DNA of 64,000 nucleotides. Source: Micromonospora antibiotica. Its GTDB lineage: Bacteria > Actinomycetota > Actinomycetes > Mycobacteriales > Micromonosporaceae. Location of the stretch: NCBI RefSeq assembly GCF_017599305.1, contig NZ_JAGFWR010000015.1, forward strand, positions 62,001 through 126,000, written 5' to 3'. Of the stretch, positions 19,801-31,800 are shown one piece after another. The notes below the pieces were generated by a model. That model searched no databases. It saw only the letters and a program-made list of their open reading frames with translations, and was not told where the DNA came from. The translations under genes were made by a program, and so were the position numbers. The first letter of the stretch is position 1. Each line of letters opens with the position of its first letter.

Positions 19801-22800
19801 CGTCGGCCCCGCCGACACCGGCCACACCCGCACCCTCCAGGTGTACGCCCGCAGCGCCGACACCGACGCCCCGTGGACCCGGCACGCCAGCGGGGTGCTC
19901 GCCGCCGGTCGGCGTACCACCGGGACCGCCCTCACCGAGTGGCCGCCCGCCGGTGCGGAAGCGGTGCCCACCGACGACCTCTACCACCACCTGGCGACGG
20001 GCGGCCTGGTCTACGGCCCGGTGTTCCGGGGCCTGCGCCGGGTCTGGCGGAGCGGCGACGAGTTCTTTGCCGAGGTCGCCCTGCCGGAGGGGGTGGACGC
20101 CGACGGGTTCGGCCTGCACCCCGCCGTGCTCGACGCCGGCCTGCACGCCCTCGGCTTCGCCGACGGTGACACCTTCCGGGGGTTGCCGTTCGCCTGGTCC
20201 GGTCTCACCCTGCACGCCACCGGCGCGGCCGGCGTCCGGGTCCGGCTCACCCCGGTCGGCTCCGGGGTACGGGTGGCGGTCGCCGACGCCGTCGGTGCCC
20301 CCGTCGCCACCGTCGACTCGCTGGTGCTGCGGCCCGTCCAGGTCACCCGCCCCGGCGGGGTCACCGACGCGCTGTTCGACCTGACCTGGCAGGAGATCGG
20401 CACCCCCACGGCCACGCCCACCCCGCACTGGGCCTACCACCCGGCTGTCCCGGCCACCGGCACCGCACCGGTCCCCGCCGACCCGGCGGGCCGGGCAGCC
20501 CCTGCCGCCGACGCCGGCGCCCAGGTGCCGGCGACGTCCACCCCCGAGCTGCTCGTGCTGACCGCCGGTGGTGCCGGGGACGTCACCGGCCCGGAGGCGG
20601 TGCACGACGAGGTGAACCGGGTGCTCGGCCTGGTGCAGGAGTGGCTGGCCGGCCCCGACACCCACCGGCTGGCGGTGCTCACCCGCCGCGCCGTCGGCGA
20701 CGACGGGACCGACCCGACCGGGGCGGCCGTGTGGGGGTTGCTCCGCTCCGCGCAGGCCGAGAACCCCGACCGGCTGCTGCTGGTCGACACCGACCCGGAC
20801 GCGGACGTGGCCGGCTCCCTCACCGTGGCGGTGGCGACCGGTGAACCGCAGGTACGGGTCCGCGACGGTGTCGTCTCGGTGCCCCGGCTCACCCGGCAGA
20901 TCATCGAACCGTCCGTCCCGGACGCCCCGCTCTACGGCACCGGCACGGTGCTGGTCACCGGTGCGACAGGTGCGCTCGGCGCGGCGGTGGCCCGGCACCT
21001 GGTGACGACGCACGGGGTGACCCGGCTGCTGCTGGTGTCCCGTCGGGGCCCCGCCGCGCCGGGTGCCGACGACCTGGTCGCGGAGCTGACCGGGGCCGGT
21101 GCGCAGGTCGAGCTGGTCGCCGCCGACGTGGCCGACCGGGCCCAGGTCACCGCCCTGGTCGACGGTCACCCCGACCTGTCGGCGGTGGTGCACACCGCCG
21201 GGGTGCTGGACGACGGCGTGGTGTCGTCGCTGTCCGCCGCCCGACTCTCCGCGGTGCTGCGCCCCAAGGTGGATGCGGCGTGGCTGCTCGACGAGCTGAC
21301 CCGGGGTCGGGACCTGTCGGCGTTCGTGCTGTTCTCCTCGCTGTCCGGGGTGCTGGGTGCGCCGGGGCAGGGCAACTACGCGGCGGCGAACGCGTTCCTG
21401 GACGCATTGGCGGTGTCCCGTCGGGTGGCCGGGTTGCCGGCGGTGTCGTTGGCGTGGGGGTTGTGGGGTGAGGGTTCGGCGATGACCGACCGGCTCGCCG
21501 ACGCCGACCGGGAGCGGATGTCCCGGGGTGGGGTGCTGCCGTTGGCCACCGCCGACGGGTTGGCCCTGCTCGACGCGGGCGTCGCCAACCCGTACCCGAC
21601 TGCGGTGCCGGCCCGGCTCGACCTGGCCGCCCTGCGTGCCCTCGGCGACGACCTGCCGTTGCCGTTCCACGGTCTGGTCCGCCCGGCCCGGCGCACGGCC
21701 GCCCGCGCCGCCACGGGGGGTGCCGCGACCGGCTGGGCGGCGGACCTCGCCGTGCTCTCCACCGAGGAGCGTGAGCGCGCCGCGACCGCCCTGGTCCTCA
21801 GCCAGGTGGCCACGGTGCTCGGGCACGCCTCCGCCGAGCGGATCGACGCCGGCCGCGCGTTCCAGGAGCTGGGCTTCGACTCGCTCACGGCCGTGGAACT
21901 GCGCAACGGGCTCGCCGTCAGCACCGGCCTGCGGCTGCCCGCCACCCTGATCTTCGACTACCCGTCCCCGCGTGACCTGGCCCGGCACCTGCTCAGCGAG
22001 ATCGCCGGCCCGGACGACGCCGACACCGTGCAGAAGGTCACCACGACCGTCGCCGACGAACCGGTGGCGATCGTCGGGATGGCCTGCCGCTACCCCGGCG
22101 GTATCACCTCGCCGGAGGACCTGTGGCGGCTCGTCGCCGAGGGCGCCGACGCGGTCGACGGCTTCCCGACCGACCGGGGCTGGGACCTGGCCCGGCTCTA
22201 CGACCCGACGAGCACCCGCCCCGACACCACGTACGTGGACAAGGGCGGGTTCCTCACCGACGCCGCCCAGTTCGACCCGGTCTTCTTCGGCATCTCCCCC
22301 CGCGAAGCGGTGATCATGGACCCGCAGCAACGGTTGCTGCTGGAGACGTCCTGGGAGGCGTTCGAGCGGGCCGGCATCGACCCGGGCACCCTGCGCGGCT
22401 CGTCCACCGGTGTGTTCGCCGGGGTGATGTACCACGACTACGTCTCCGGGCACAGCTCCGGCAGCATCGTCACCGGCCGGGTGGCGTACACGTTCGGCTT
22501 GGAGGGGCCGGCGGTGTCGGTCGACACGGCGTGTTCGTCGTCGTTGGTGGCGATGCATCTGGCGGGTCAGGCGTTGCGGTCGGGTGAGTGTGATCTGGCG
22601 TTGGCCGGTGGGGTGACGGTGATGGCGACGCCGGAGACGTTTGTGGAGTTTTCTCGGCAGCGGGGGTTGGCGCCTGATGGTCGGTGTAAGCCGTTTGCGG
22701 CGGCGGCCGACGGGACGGGTTGGTCCGAGGGTGTCGGTGTGTTGGTGCTGGAACGTCTCTCCGATGCCCGTCGGCACGGACACACGGTCCTCGGTCTCGT

Positions 22801-25800
22801 GCGGGGTTCGGCGGTGAATCAGGATGGTGCGTCGAATGGGTTGACCGCGCCGAATGGTCCTGCTCAGCAGCGGGTGATTCGGCAGGCTCTGGCGAATGCC
22901 CGGGTGTCGGCGGCTGAGGTGGATGTGGTGGAGGCGCATGGTACGGGCACCACCCTTGGTGATCCGATTGAGGCGCAGGCGATTCTGGCGACGTACGGTC
23001 GGGATCGGGAGCGGCCACTCTGGTTGGGTTCGGTGAAGTCGAATCTGGGTCATACGCAGGCTGCTGCCGGTGTGGCGGGTGTGATGAAGATGGTGTTGGC
23101 GATGCGGTACGGGGTGGTGCCGCGGACGTTGCATGTGGATGCGCCGAGTCCGCACGTGGACTGGTCGGCGGGTGAGGTGCGGCTCGCGACTGAGGCTGTC
23201 GAGTGGCCTGCCGAGGGTCGTCCGCGTCGGGCGGCGGTGTCGTCCTTCGGCATCAGCGGCACCAACGCCCACCTGATCCTGGAGCAGGCCCCCGCCGCCG
23301 CGCCGACGACCGTACCTGCCGCCACGACGGTGACCGCCCTGGCGGACGCTCCGGTGTCGCTCTGGCCGGTGTCCGGCCGCTCCGCCAGCGGCCTCGCCGC
23401 CCAGGCGGCCCGCCTCGCCGACTTCCTCACCGACGCCGACCTGCACCCCGCCGACGTCGCGTTGACCCTCGGCACCGGCCGGGCGGCGCTGGAACACCGG
23501 GGCGTGGCCGTCGCGGACGGTGTCGCCGGTCTCCGCGCGCTCGCCGCCGGCCACGGCGTGCACGGCCACCTCACCGCCGGACGCACCGCCGTGCTGTTCA
23601 CCGGTCAGGGTGCGCAGCGGGTGGGGATGGGTCGCGAGTTGGCGGATGCCTTCCCGGTGTTCGCTGCTGCCCTGGACGAGGTGTGTGCCGCCTTCGGGCC
23701 GCTGCTCGACGGTGATCTGCGGGAGGTGATGTTCACCGACCCGGATGGTGTCCTGGATCAGACGGGGTGGACGCAGCCGGCGTTGTTCGCGGTTGAGGTG
23801 GCCCTGTTCCGTCTGGCGGAGTCGTGGGGTCTCAAGCCGGATTTCGTGGCCGGTCATTCGATCGGTGAGTTGGCTGCCGCGCATGTCGCGGGGGTGTGGT
23901 CGCTGGCGGACGCCTGTCGGGTCGTCGCGGCCCGTGGTGGTCTGATGCAGGCCCTTCCGACCGGTGGGGCCATGTTGGCGATCGCCGCGCCGCTGACCGA
24001 GTTGGATCTCGGTGAAATCGACGTCGCGGCCGTGAACGGCCCCCGTGCGGTGGTTGTCTCCGGCACGGAGGAGCAGATCACGGCGTTGGAGGCGTCGCTT
24101 GAGGTGAAGACGCGTCGGTTGCGGGTGTCGCATGCGTTCCATTCGCATCTGATGGACCCGATGCTCGCGGAGTACGGGCAGGTCGTCGACGGGGTGACTG
24201 CGAGCCCGGCGACCGTTCCGTTGGTGTCGACCGCGACCGGTGATCTCGCCTCCGACGACGAGTTGGGTTCGGTCGGGTACTGGCAGGGTCAGGTGCGGGG
24301 TACGGTCCGGTTCGCCGACGCGGTCGCCGCGCTGGCCGCCCGTGGGGTGACCCGGTTCGTGGAGATCGGGCCGGACAGTGTGCTCACCGCGATGGTCGCC
24401 GACTGCGTCGAGGACACCGCAGCGATCGCGCTCCAGCGCCGGGACCGGGACCAGGTCACCGGTTACGCCACCGGGATGGCGCAGGCGTGGACCACCGGCG
24501 TCGACCTCGACTGGTCCGCCGTCCACCCCACCGCCCGGCAGGTCGACCTGCCCACCTACGCCTTCCAACGCCAGCACTACTGGCTCTACGACCCGGCCCT
24601 GGTCGGTGCCGGCCTGCTCGCCGCCACCCACCCGCTGCTCGACGCCGCCGTGCCGCTGGCCAACACCGACGGTGTCGTCTTCACCGGCCGCTGGTCGCTG
24701 CACACCCACCCGTGGCTGGCCGACCACGCCGTCGGCGGCACCGTCGTGTTCCCCGGCACCGGCCTGGTCGAACTCGCCATCCACGCCGGTGACCAGGTCG
24801 GCGTCGGCCTGCTCGACGAGTTGACCCTGCACGCGCCGCTCGTCGTCCCCGCCGCCGGCAGCGTCGAGGTGCAGGTAGCCGTGGAGACGCCCGACCCGAC
24901 CGGCCGCCGCGCCGTCCTGGTGCACTCCCGGGACCGCGACGACGCCCCGTGGACCCGGCACGCCACCGGCGTCCTCACCCCCGGGGACACCCCCGGCGTC
25001 GCGCTCACCGCGTGGCCCCCCGCCGACGCCGAACCGCTGCCGCTGGCCGGCCTCTACGACGACCTCGCCAGTGGCGGGCTCGACTACGGCCCGGTCTTCC
25101 AGGGCCTGCGCCGCGCCTGGCGGGCCGGCGACGAACTCTTCGCCGAGGTCGACCTCCCCGACGGTACGCAGACCGACGGCTACGGCCTGCACCCGGCCCT
25201 CTTCGACGCCGGCCTGCACGCCCTCACCCGCGCCGACGGCGACACCCCCCGGGGACTGCCGTTCGCCTGGTCGGGGGTGGCGCTGCACGCCACCGGCGCG
25301 ACCAGCCTCCGGGTCCGGCTCACCCCCGCCGGCACCGGGGTACGGATCGCGGTCGCCGACGCGGTCGGCGCACCCGTGGCCACCGTACGGTCGCTGGTAC
25401 TCCGCCCGGTGCAGGTCACCGCCGGGACCGGCGTCGCCGACGCGCTGTTCGGCCTCGACTGGCAGCCCGTCGCCGTCACCCCGACGGCCACCGCCCCCGC
25501 CTGGGCGTGGCACCCCGACACCGCCCGTGCCGGCGACGCCACCTCCGCGACCGCCGCCGGGGAAACCGGTGACGGGCACACCCCGACCGCCCTACCGGGT
25601 GGTGGCACGGCGACCGCCGACGGCGCGGCCGAGCTGGTGGTGCTGCGCGCCGGAGGCACCGACGACGTACACGCCGAGGTGAACCGGGTGCTGGGGATCG
25701 CCCAGCGCTGGCTGGCCGGGGAGGACCCCGCCCCGCTCGTCGTCCTGACCCGGCACGCCGTCGGTGACGACGTGACCGACCTGGCGGGCGCGGCGGTCTG

Positions 25801-28800
25801 GGGGCTGCTGCGCTCCGCGCAGGCGGAGAACCCCGACCGCATCCTCCTCGTCGACGCGGACACCGACCGGCTCGACGACATCCTCCCGGCGGCCCTGGCT
25901 GCCGGCGACCCGCAGGTGTCGATCCGCGACGGCCTCGTCCGGGTGCCCCGGATCGTCAGGCGTCCCGTGCCGGTGACGCCGTCGGACGCCCCGCTCTACG
26001 GCACCGGCACGGTGCTGGTCACCGGTGCGACAGGTGCGCTCGGTGCGGCGGTGGCCCGGCACCTGGTCACGGCACACGGGGTGTCCCGGTTGTTGCTGCT
26101 GTCGCGCAGCGGTACGGCGGCGGCCGGCGCCGACGACCTCGTCGCCGAACTGACCGGTTCCGGTGCCCGGGTCGACCTGGTCGCCTGCGACGTGGCCGAC
26201 CGTGACCAGCTGACCGCCGCCCTGGCCGACGTGCCGGACCTGTCGGCGGTGGTGCACACCGCCGGGGTGCTCGACGACGGCGTGGTGTCGTCGTTGACCC
26301 CGGACCGGGTCTCGGCGGTGCTGCGGCCCAAGGTGGACGCCGCGACGCTGCTCGACGAGCTGACCCGGGGTCGGGACCTGTCGGCGTTCGTGCTGTTCTC
26401 CTCGCTGTCCGGGGTGCTGGGTGCGCCGGGGCAGGGCAACTACGCGGCGGCGAACGCCCACCTCGACGCGCTCGCGGTCACCCGGCGGGCCGCCGGGCTG
26501 CCAGGGGTGTCGTTGGCCTGGGGACTGTGGGGTGAAGGCTCCACGATGACCGAAGGACTCGCCGACACCGACCGCGAGCGGATGTCCCGGGGTGGGGTGC
26601 TGCCGTTGTCCACCGCCGACGGGTTGGCCCTGCTCGACGCCGCGGTAGCCGGCGGGTCGGCCACCCTCGTCCCGGCCCGGCTCGACGTGCCGACGCTGCG
26701 TACCCTCGGCGACCGGTTGCCCCCGGTGCTGCGCGCCCTGACCGGGCCGACCCGGCGCACGGCCACCGCCGCCAGCACCGTCGACCGGTCGGGCGGCGAC
26801 TGGTTGACCGGCCTGCCGGAGCAGGAGCGCGCCGGTGCCGTCCGGCACCTGGTGCACACCCACGTCGCCGCCGTGCTCGGTCTCGCCGGGCCGGACGCGG
26901 TCGAGGCGGACCGCACCTTCCAGAGCCTCGGCTTCGACTCGCTCACCGCCGTCGAGCTGCGCAACGCGCTCTCCACCGCGGCGGGCCTGCGGCTCCCGGC
27001 CACCCTGATCTTCGACTACCCGACGCCCGTCGCCCTCGCCGAGTTCCTGCACGGTGAGCTGATCGGCGCACTCGACGTACCGCAGGCCCGGCAGACCGCC
27101 ACCACCGCGATCGGTGACGACCCGGTGGCGATCGTCGGGATGGCCTGCCGCTACCCCGGCGGGGTGTCCTCGCCGGAGGACCTGTGGCGGCTCGTCGCGG
27201 ACGGCGTCGACGCCATCGACGGCTTCCCGACCGACCGGGGTTGGGACCTGGCCCGGCTCTACGACCCGACCGGCGTCCGCCCCGACACCAGCTACGCCGA
27301 CCAGGGTGGGTTCCTGCCCGGTGCGGCCGGCTTCGACCCGGCCTTCTTCGGCATCTCACCCCGCGAGGCCGTGCTGATGGACCCGCAGCAGCGGCAACTG
27401 CTGGAGGTCTCCTGGGAGGCGTTCGAGCGGGCCGGTATCGACCCCTCCTCGGTACGCGGCTCCGCCACCGGCGTCTTCGCCGGCCTGATGTACCACGACT
27501 ACGTGACCGGGCACAGCGCCGGCAGCGTCGTCTCCGGGCGGATCGCCTACACCCTCGGCCTCGAAGGCCCCGCCGTCACCGTGGACACGGCGTGTTCGTC
27601 GTCGTTGGTGGCGATGCATCTGGCGGGTCAGGCGTTGCGGTCGGGTGAGTGTGATCTGGCGTTGGCCGGTGGGGTGACGGTGATGGCGACGCCGGAGACG
27701 TTTGTGGAGTTTTCGCGGCAGCGGGGGTTGGCGCCTGATGGTCGGTGTAAGCCGTTTGCGGCGGCGGCCGACGGGACGGGTTGGTCCGAGGGTGTCGGTG
27801 TGTTGGTGCTGGAACGTCTCTCCGATGCCCGTCGGCACGGACACACGGTCCTCGGTCTCGTGCGGGGTTCGGCGGTGAATCAGGATGGTGCGTCGAATGG
27901 GTTGACCGCGCCGAATGGTCCTGCTCAGCAGCGGGTGATTCGGCAGGCTCTGGCGAATGCCCGGGTGTCGGCGGCTGAGGTGGATGTGGTGGAGGCGCAT
28001 GGTACGGGCACCACCCTTGGTGATCCGATTGAGGCGCAGGCGATTCTGGCGACGTACGGTCGGGATCGGGAGCGGCCGTTGTGGTTGGGTTCGGTGAAGT
28101 CGAATCTGGGTCATACGCAGGCTGCTGCTGGTGTGGCGGGTGTGATGAAGATGGTGTTGGCGATGCGGTACGGGGTGGTGCCGCGGACGTTGCATGTGGA
28201 TGCGCCGAGTCCGCACGTGGACTGGTCGGCGGGTGAGGTGCGGCTCGCTACTGAGGCTGTCGAGTGGCCTGCCGAGGGTCGTCCGCGTCGGGCGGCGGTG
28301 TCGTCGTTCGGCATCAGCGGCACCAACGCCCACGTCATCGTCGAGGAGTACCCGCAGCCCGTCGCGGCACCCGAGTCGACGCCGGCACCGGCCGTGGTGC
28401 TCTGGCCGCTGGGCAGCCGCTCCACCGCCGGCCTCACCGCCCAGGCGGCCCGCCTGCGCGAATTCCTCACCGACGAACGACCTGTCGACATCGGACACTC
28501 CCTGGCGGCCGGCCGGGCCGCCCTGGACCACCGGGGTGTCGTCCTCGGCAGTTCCGCCGACGACCTCGCCACCGGCCTGGAGGCCCTGACCACCGGGGCC
28601 GGCCTGTCCGGCCGGATCACCACCGGTCGCACCGCCGTGCTGTTCACCGGTCAGGGTGCGCAGCGGGTCGGCATGGGTCGCGAGTTGGCGGCGGCTTTCC
28701 CGGTGTTCGCTGCTGCCCTGGACGAGGTGTGTGCGGCCTTCGGGCCATTGCTCGACGGTGATCTGCGGGAGGTGATGTTCACCGACCCGGATGGTGTCCT

Positions 28801-31800
28801 GGACCAGACCGGCTGGACGCAGCCGGCCCTGTTCGCGGTTGAGGTGGCTCTGTTCCGTCTGGCGGAGTCGTGGGGTCTCAAGCCGGATTTCGTGGCCGGT
28901 CATTCGATCGGTGAGTTGGCTGCCGCGCACGTGGCCGGTGTGTGGTCGCTGGCGGATGCGTGTCGGGTCGTCGCGGCCCGTGGTGGTCTGATGCAGGCCC
29001 TTCCGACCGGTGGGGCGATGCTGGCGATCGCCGCCCCGTTGGCGGAGTTGGACCTCGGTGACATCGACGTCGCGGCGGTGAACGGCCCCCGGGCGGTGGT
29101 TGTCTCCGGCACGGAGAAGCAGATTGCGGCGTTGGAGGCGTCGCTTGAGGTGAAGACGCGTCGGTTGCGGGTGTCGCATGCGTTCCATTCGCACCTGATG
29201 GACCCGATGCTCGCGGAGTACGGGCAGGTCGTCGACGCGGTCACCGCCAGTCCGGCGACCGTTCCGTTGGTGTCGACCGCGACCGGTGATCTCGCCTCCG
29301 ACGACGAGTTGGGTTCGGTCGGGTACTGGCAGGGTCAGGTGCGGGGGACCGTGCGGTTCGCCGACGCGGTCGCCGCGCTCGCCGCCCGGGGTGTCACCCG
29401 GTTCGTGGAGATCGGGCCGGACAGTGTGCTCACCGCGATGGTGGCCGACAGCGTCGACGACGCGGTGACCATCGCGTTGCAGCGCCGCGACCGGGACCAG
29501 GTCACCGGTTACGCCACCGGGATGGCGCAGGCGTGGACCACCGGCGTCGACCTCGACTGGGCGGCCGTCAACCCGGGCGGCCGGACCGTCGACCTGCCCA
29601 CCTACGCCTTCCAGCACCAGCACTACTGGATGCAGGACACCGGGGCGGAGCGGGACGTCACCGCCGCCGGGCTGCTCGACGCCGAGCACCCGCTGCTGTC
29701 GGCCGTCACCACCCTGCCCGACACCGACGGGCTGATCGCCACCGGACTGCTGTCCCGGCGTACCCAGCCGTGGCTGGCCGAGCACATGTTGGGCGACACG
29801 ATCGTGCTGCCCGGCACCGGGCTGGTCGAACTCGCCCTCCGGGCCGGGGACCAGGTCGGCTGCGGCCGGCTTGCCGAACTCACCCTCCAGGCCCCGCTGG
29901 TCGTCCCCGACGACGACGGCGTGCAGGTGCAGGTGGCCGTCGGCGGGCCCGGCGACGACGGCGGCCGGCAGGTCACCGTCTACTCCCGGCACCGGGACGC
30001 ACCGTGGACCCGGCACGCCACCGGCCTGCTCACCCCGGCACCCGCCGACCCACCGGCCGCCCCGGCGACCGCCTGGCCGCCGGCCGCCGCCACCCCCGTC
30101 GACGTCGACGGGCTCTACGAGCGGATGGCCGACGCCGGACTGGTCTACGGCCCGGTCTTCCAGGGCCTGCGGGCCGCCTGGCGGCACGGTGACGAGGTGT
30201 ACGCCGAGATCGCGCTCCCCGCCGACGTGCTCGACGCCGACCGGTTCCACCTGCACCCGGCCCTGTTCGACGCGGCGCTGCACGCCATCGGGCTGAGCCG
30301 GGGCGAGGGGCGGCCCGGCGTCCCGTTCTCCTGGAGCGGGATCACCGTCCACGCCACCGGTGCCGCCGCGCTGCGGGTCACCGTCACCCCGGCGGGCCCC
30401 GACGAGGTCGCCCTCACCCTCACCGACGAGACCGGCGCACCCGTCGCCCGGGTCGACTCGCTGGTGCTGCGGGAGATCGACGCGGGTCAGCTCGCCGCCG
30501 CCCGCACCGGCCGGCAGGAACACCTCTACCGGATCGACTGGACCCCGGTGCCACTGCCCACCACCCCGGCCGACGGCCGCTGGGCACTGGTCGGCGTCGA
30601 CGAGTTCAAGGTGGCCGCCGCGCTCGACACCGTCGGCCTGCTCGCCGAGACCCACCCCGACCTGACCGCCCTCACCGCCACCCTCGACGCGGGCGGGACC
30701 GCACCGGACGTGGTGCTGGTCGCCAGCGTGCAACCCGACTCCCGGGACCTCGCGGCCGGTGCCCGGCACACCACCGGTCAACTGCTCACCCTGCTCCAGG
30801 GTTGGCTCGCCGACGAACGGCTGGCGTCGTCCCGGCTGCTGGTGCTCACCCACGGCGCGCAGGGTGACCGGGTCACCGAGCCTGCCGCCGCGGCGGCCTG
30901 GGGTCTGGTCCGGTCCGCCCAGTCGGAGAACCCGGGTCGGATCGTCCTGGTCGACCTCGACGACCACGACGGGTCCGCCCAGCTCCTCCCGGCGGCGCTG
31001 GCCGGTGGCGAACCGCAGCTGGTGGTCCGCGAGGGCGTCGCGCACGCCGCCCGGCTGGTGCCCGCCGCCGGGCCCGACGGCACCCCCGGCAGCGCCTTCA
31101 CCGACGGTGGCACCGTGCTGCTCACCGGTGCCGGCGGCACCCTCGGCCGGCTCGTCGCCCGACACCTGGTCGACGCGTACGGGGTGCGGCACCTGCTGCT
31201 GGCCAGCCGGCGCGGCCCCGACGCCGACGGGATGGCCGCGCTGCGCGACGACCTCACCGCCCGCGGGGCGGAGGTCACCGTGGCCGCCTGCGACCTGGCC
31301 GACCGGGACGCGGTCGCCAGGCTGCTCGCCGCAGTGCCCGCCGGGCACCCGCTGACCGGGGTGGTGCACGCCGCCGGGGTGCTCGACGACGGGATCATCC
31401 CGGCGCTGACCCGGGACCGCCTCGACGCGGTGCTGCGCCCCAAGGTCGACGCGGCCACCCACCTGCACGAGCTGACCCGGGACGCGGGGCTCACCGCGTT
31501 CGTGCTGTTCTCCTCGGCGGCCGGCGTGCTCGGTGGCCCGGGGCAGGGCAACTACGCGGCGGCGAACGCCTTCCTCGACGCGCTGGCGAGCGCCCGCCGG
31601 GCCGCCGGGCTGCCCGCCCAGTCCCTGGCCTGGGGGCCGTGGGCCGGCGGCGGGATGGCCGACGACCTCGGCGGCACCGACCGGGCCCGGATGTCGCGCG
31701 GCGGGGTGCAACCGGTGTCCGCCGCAGAGGGACTGGCGCTGCTCGACGCGGCGCTGGCCCGTACCGAGGCGGTGCTCGTCCCGGTCAAGGCCGACCTGCG

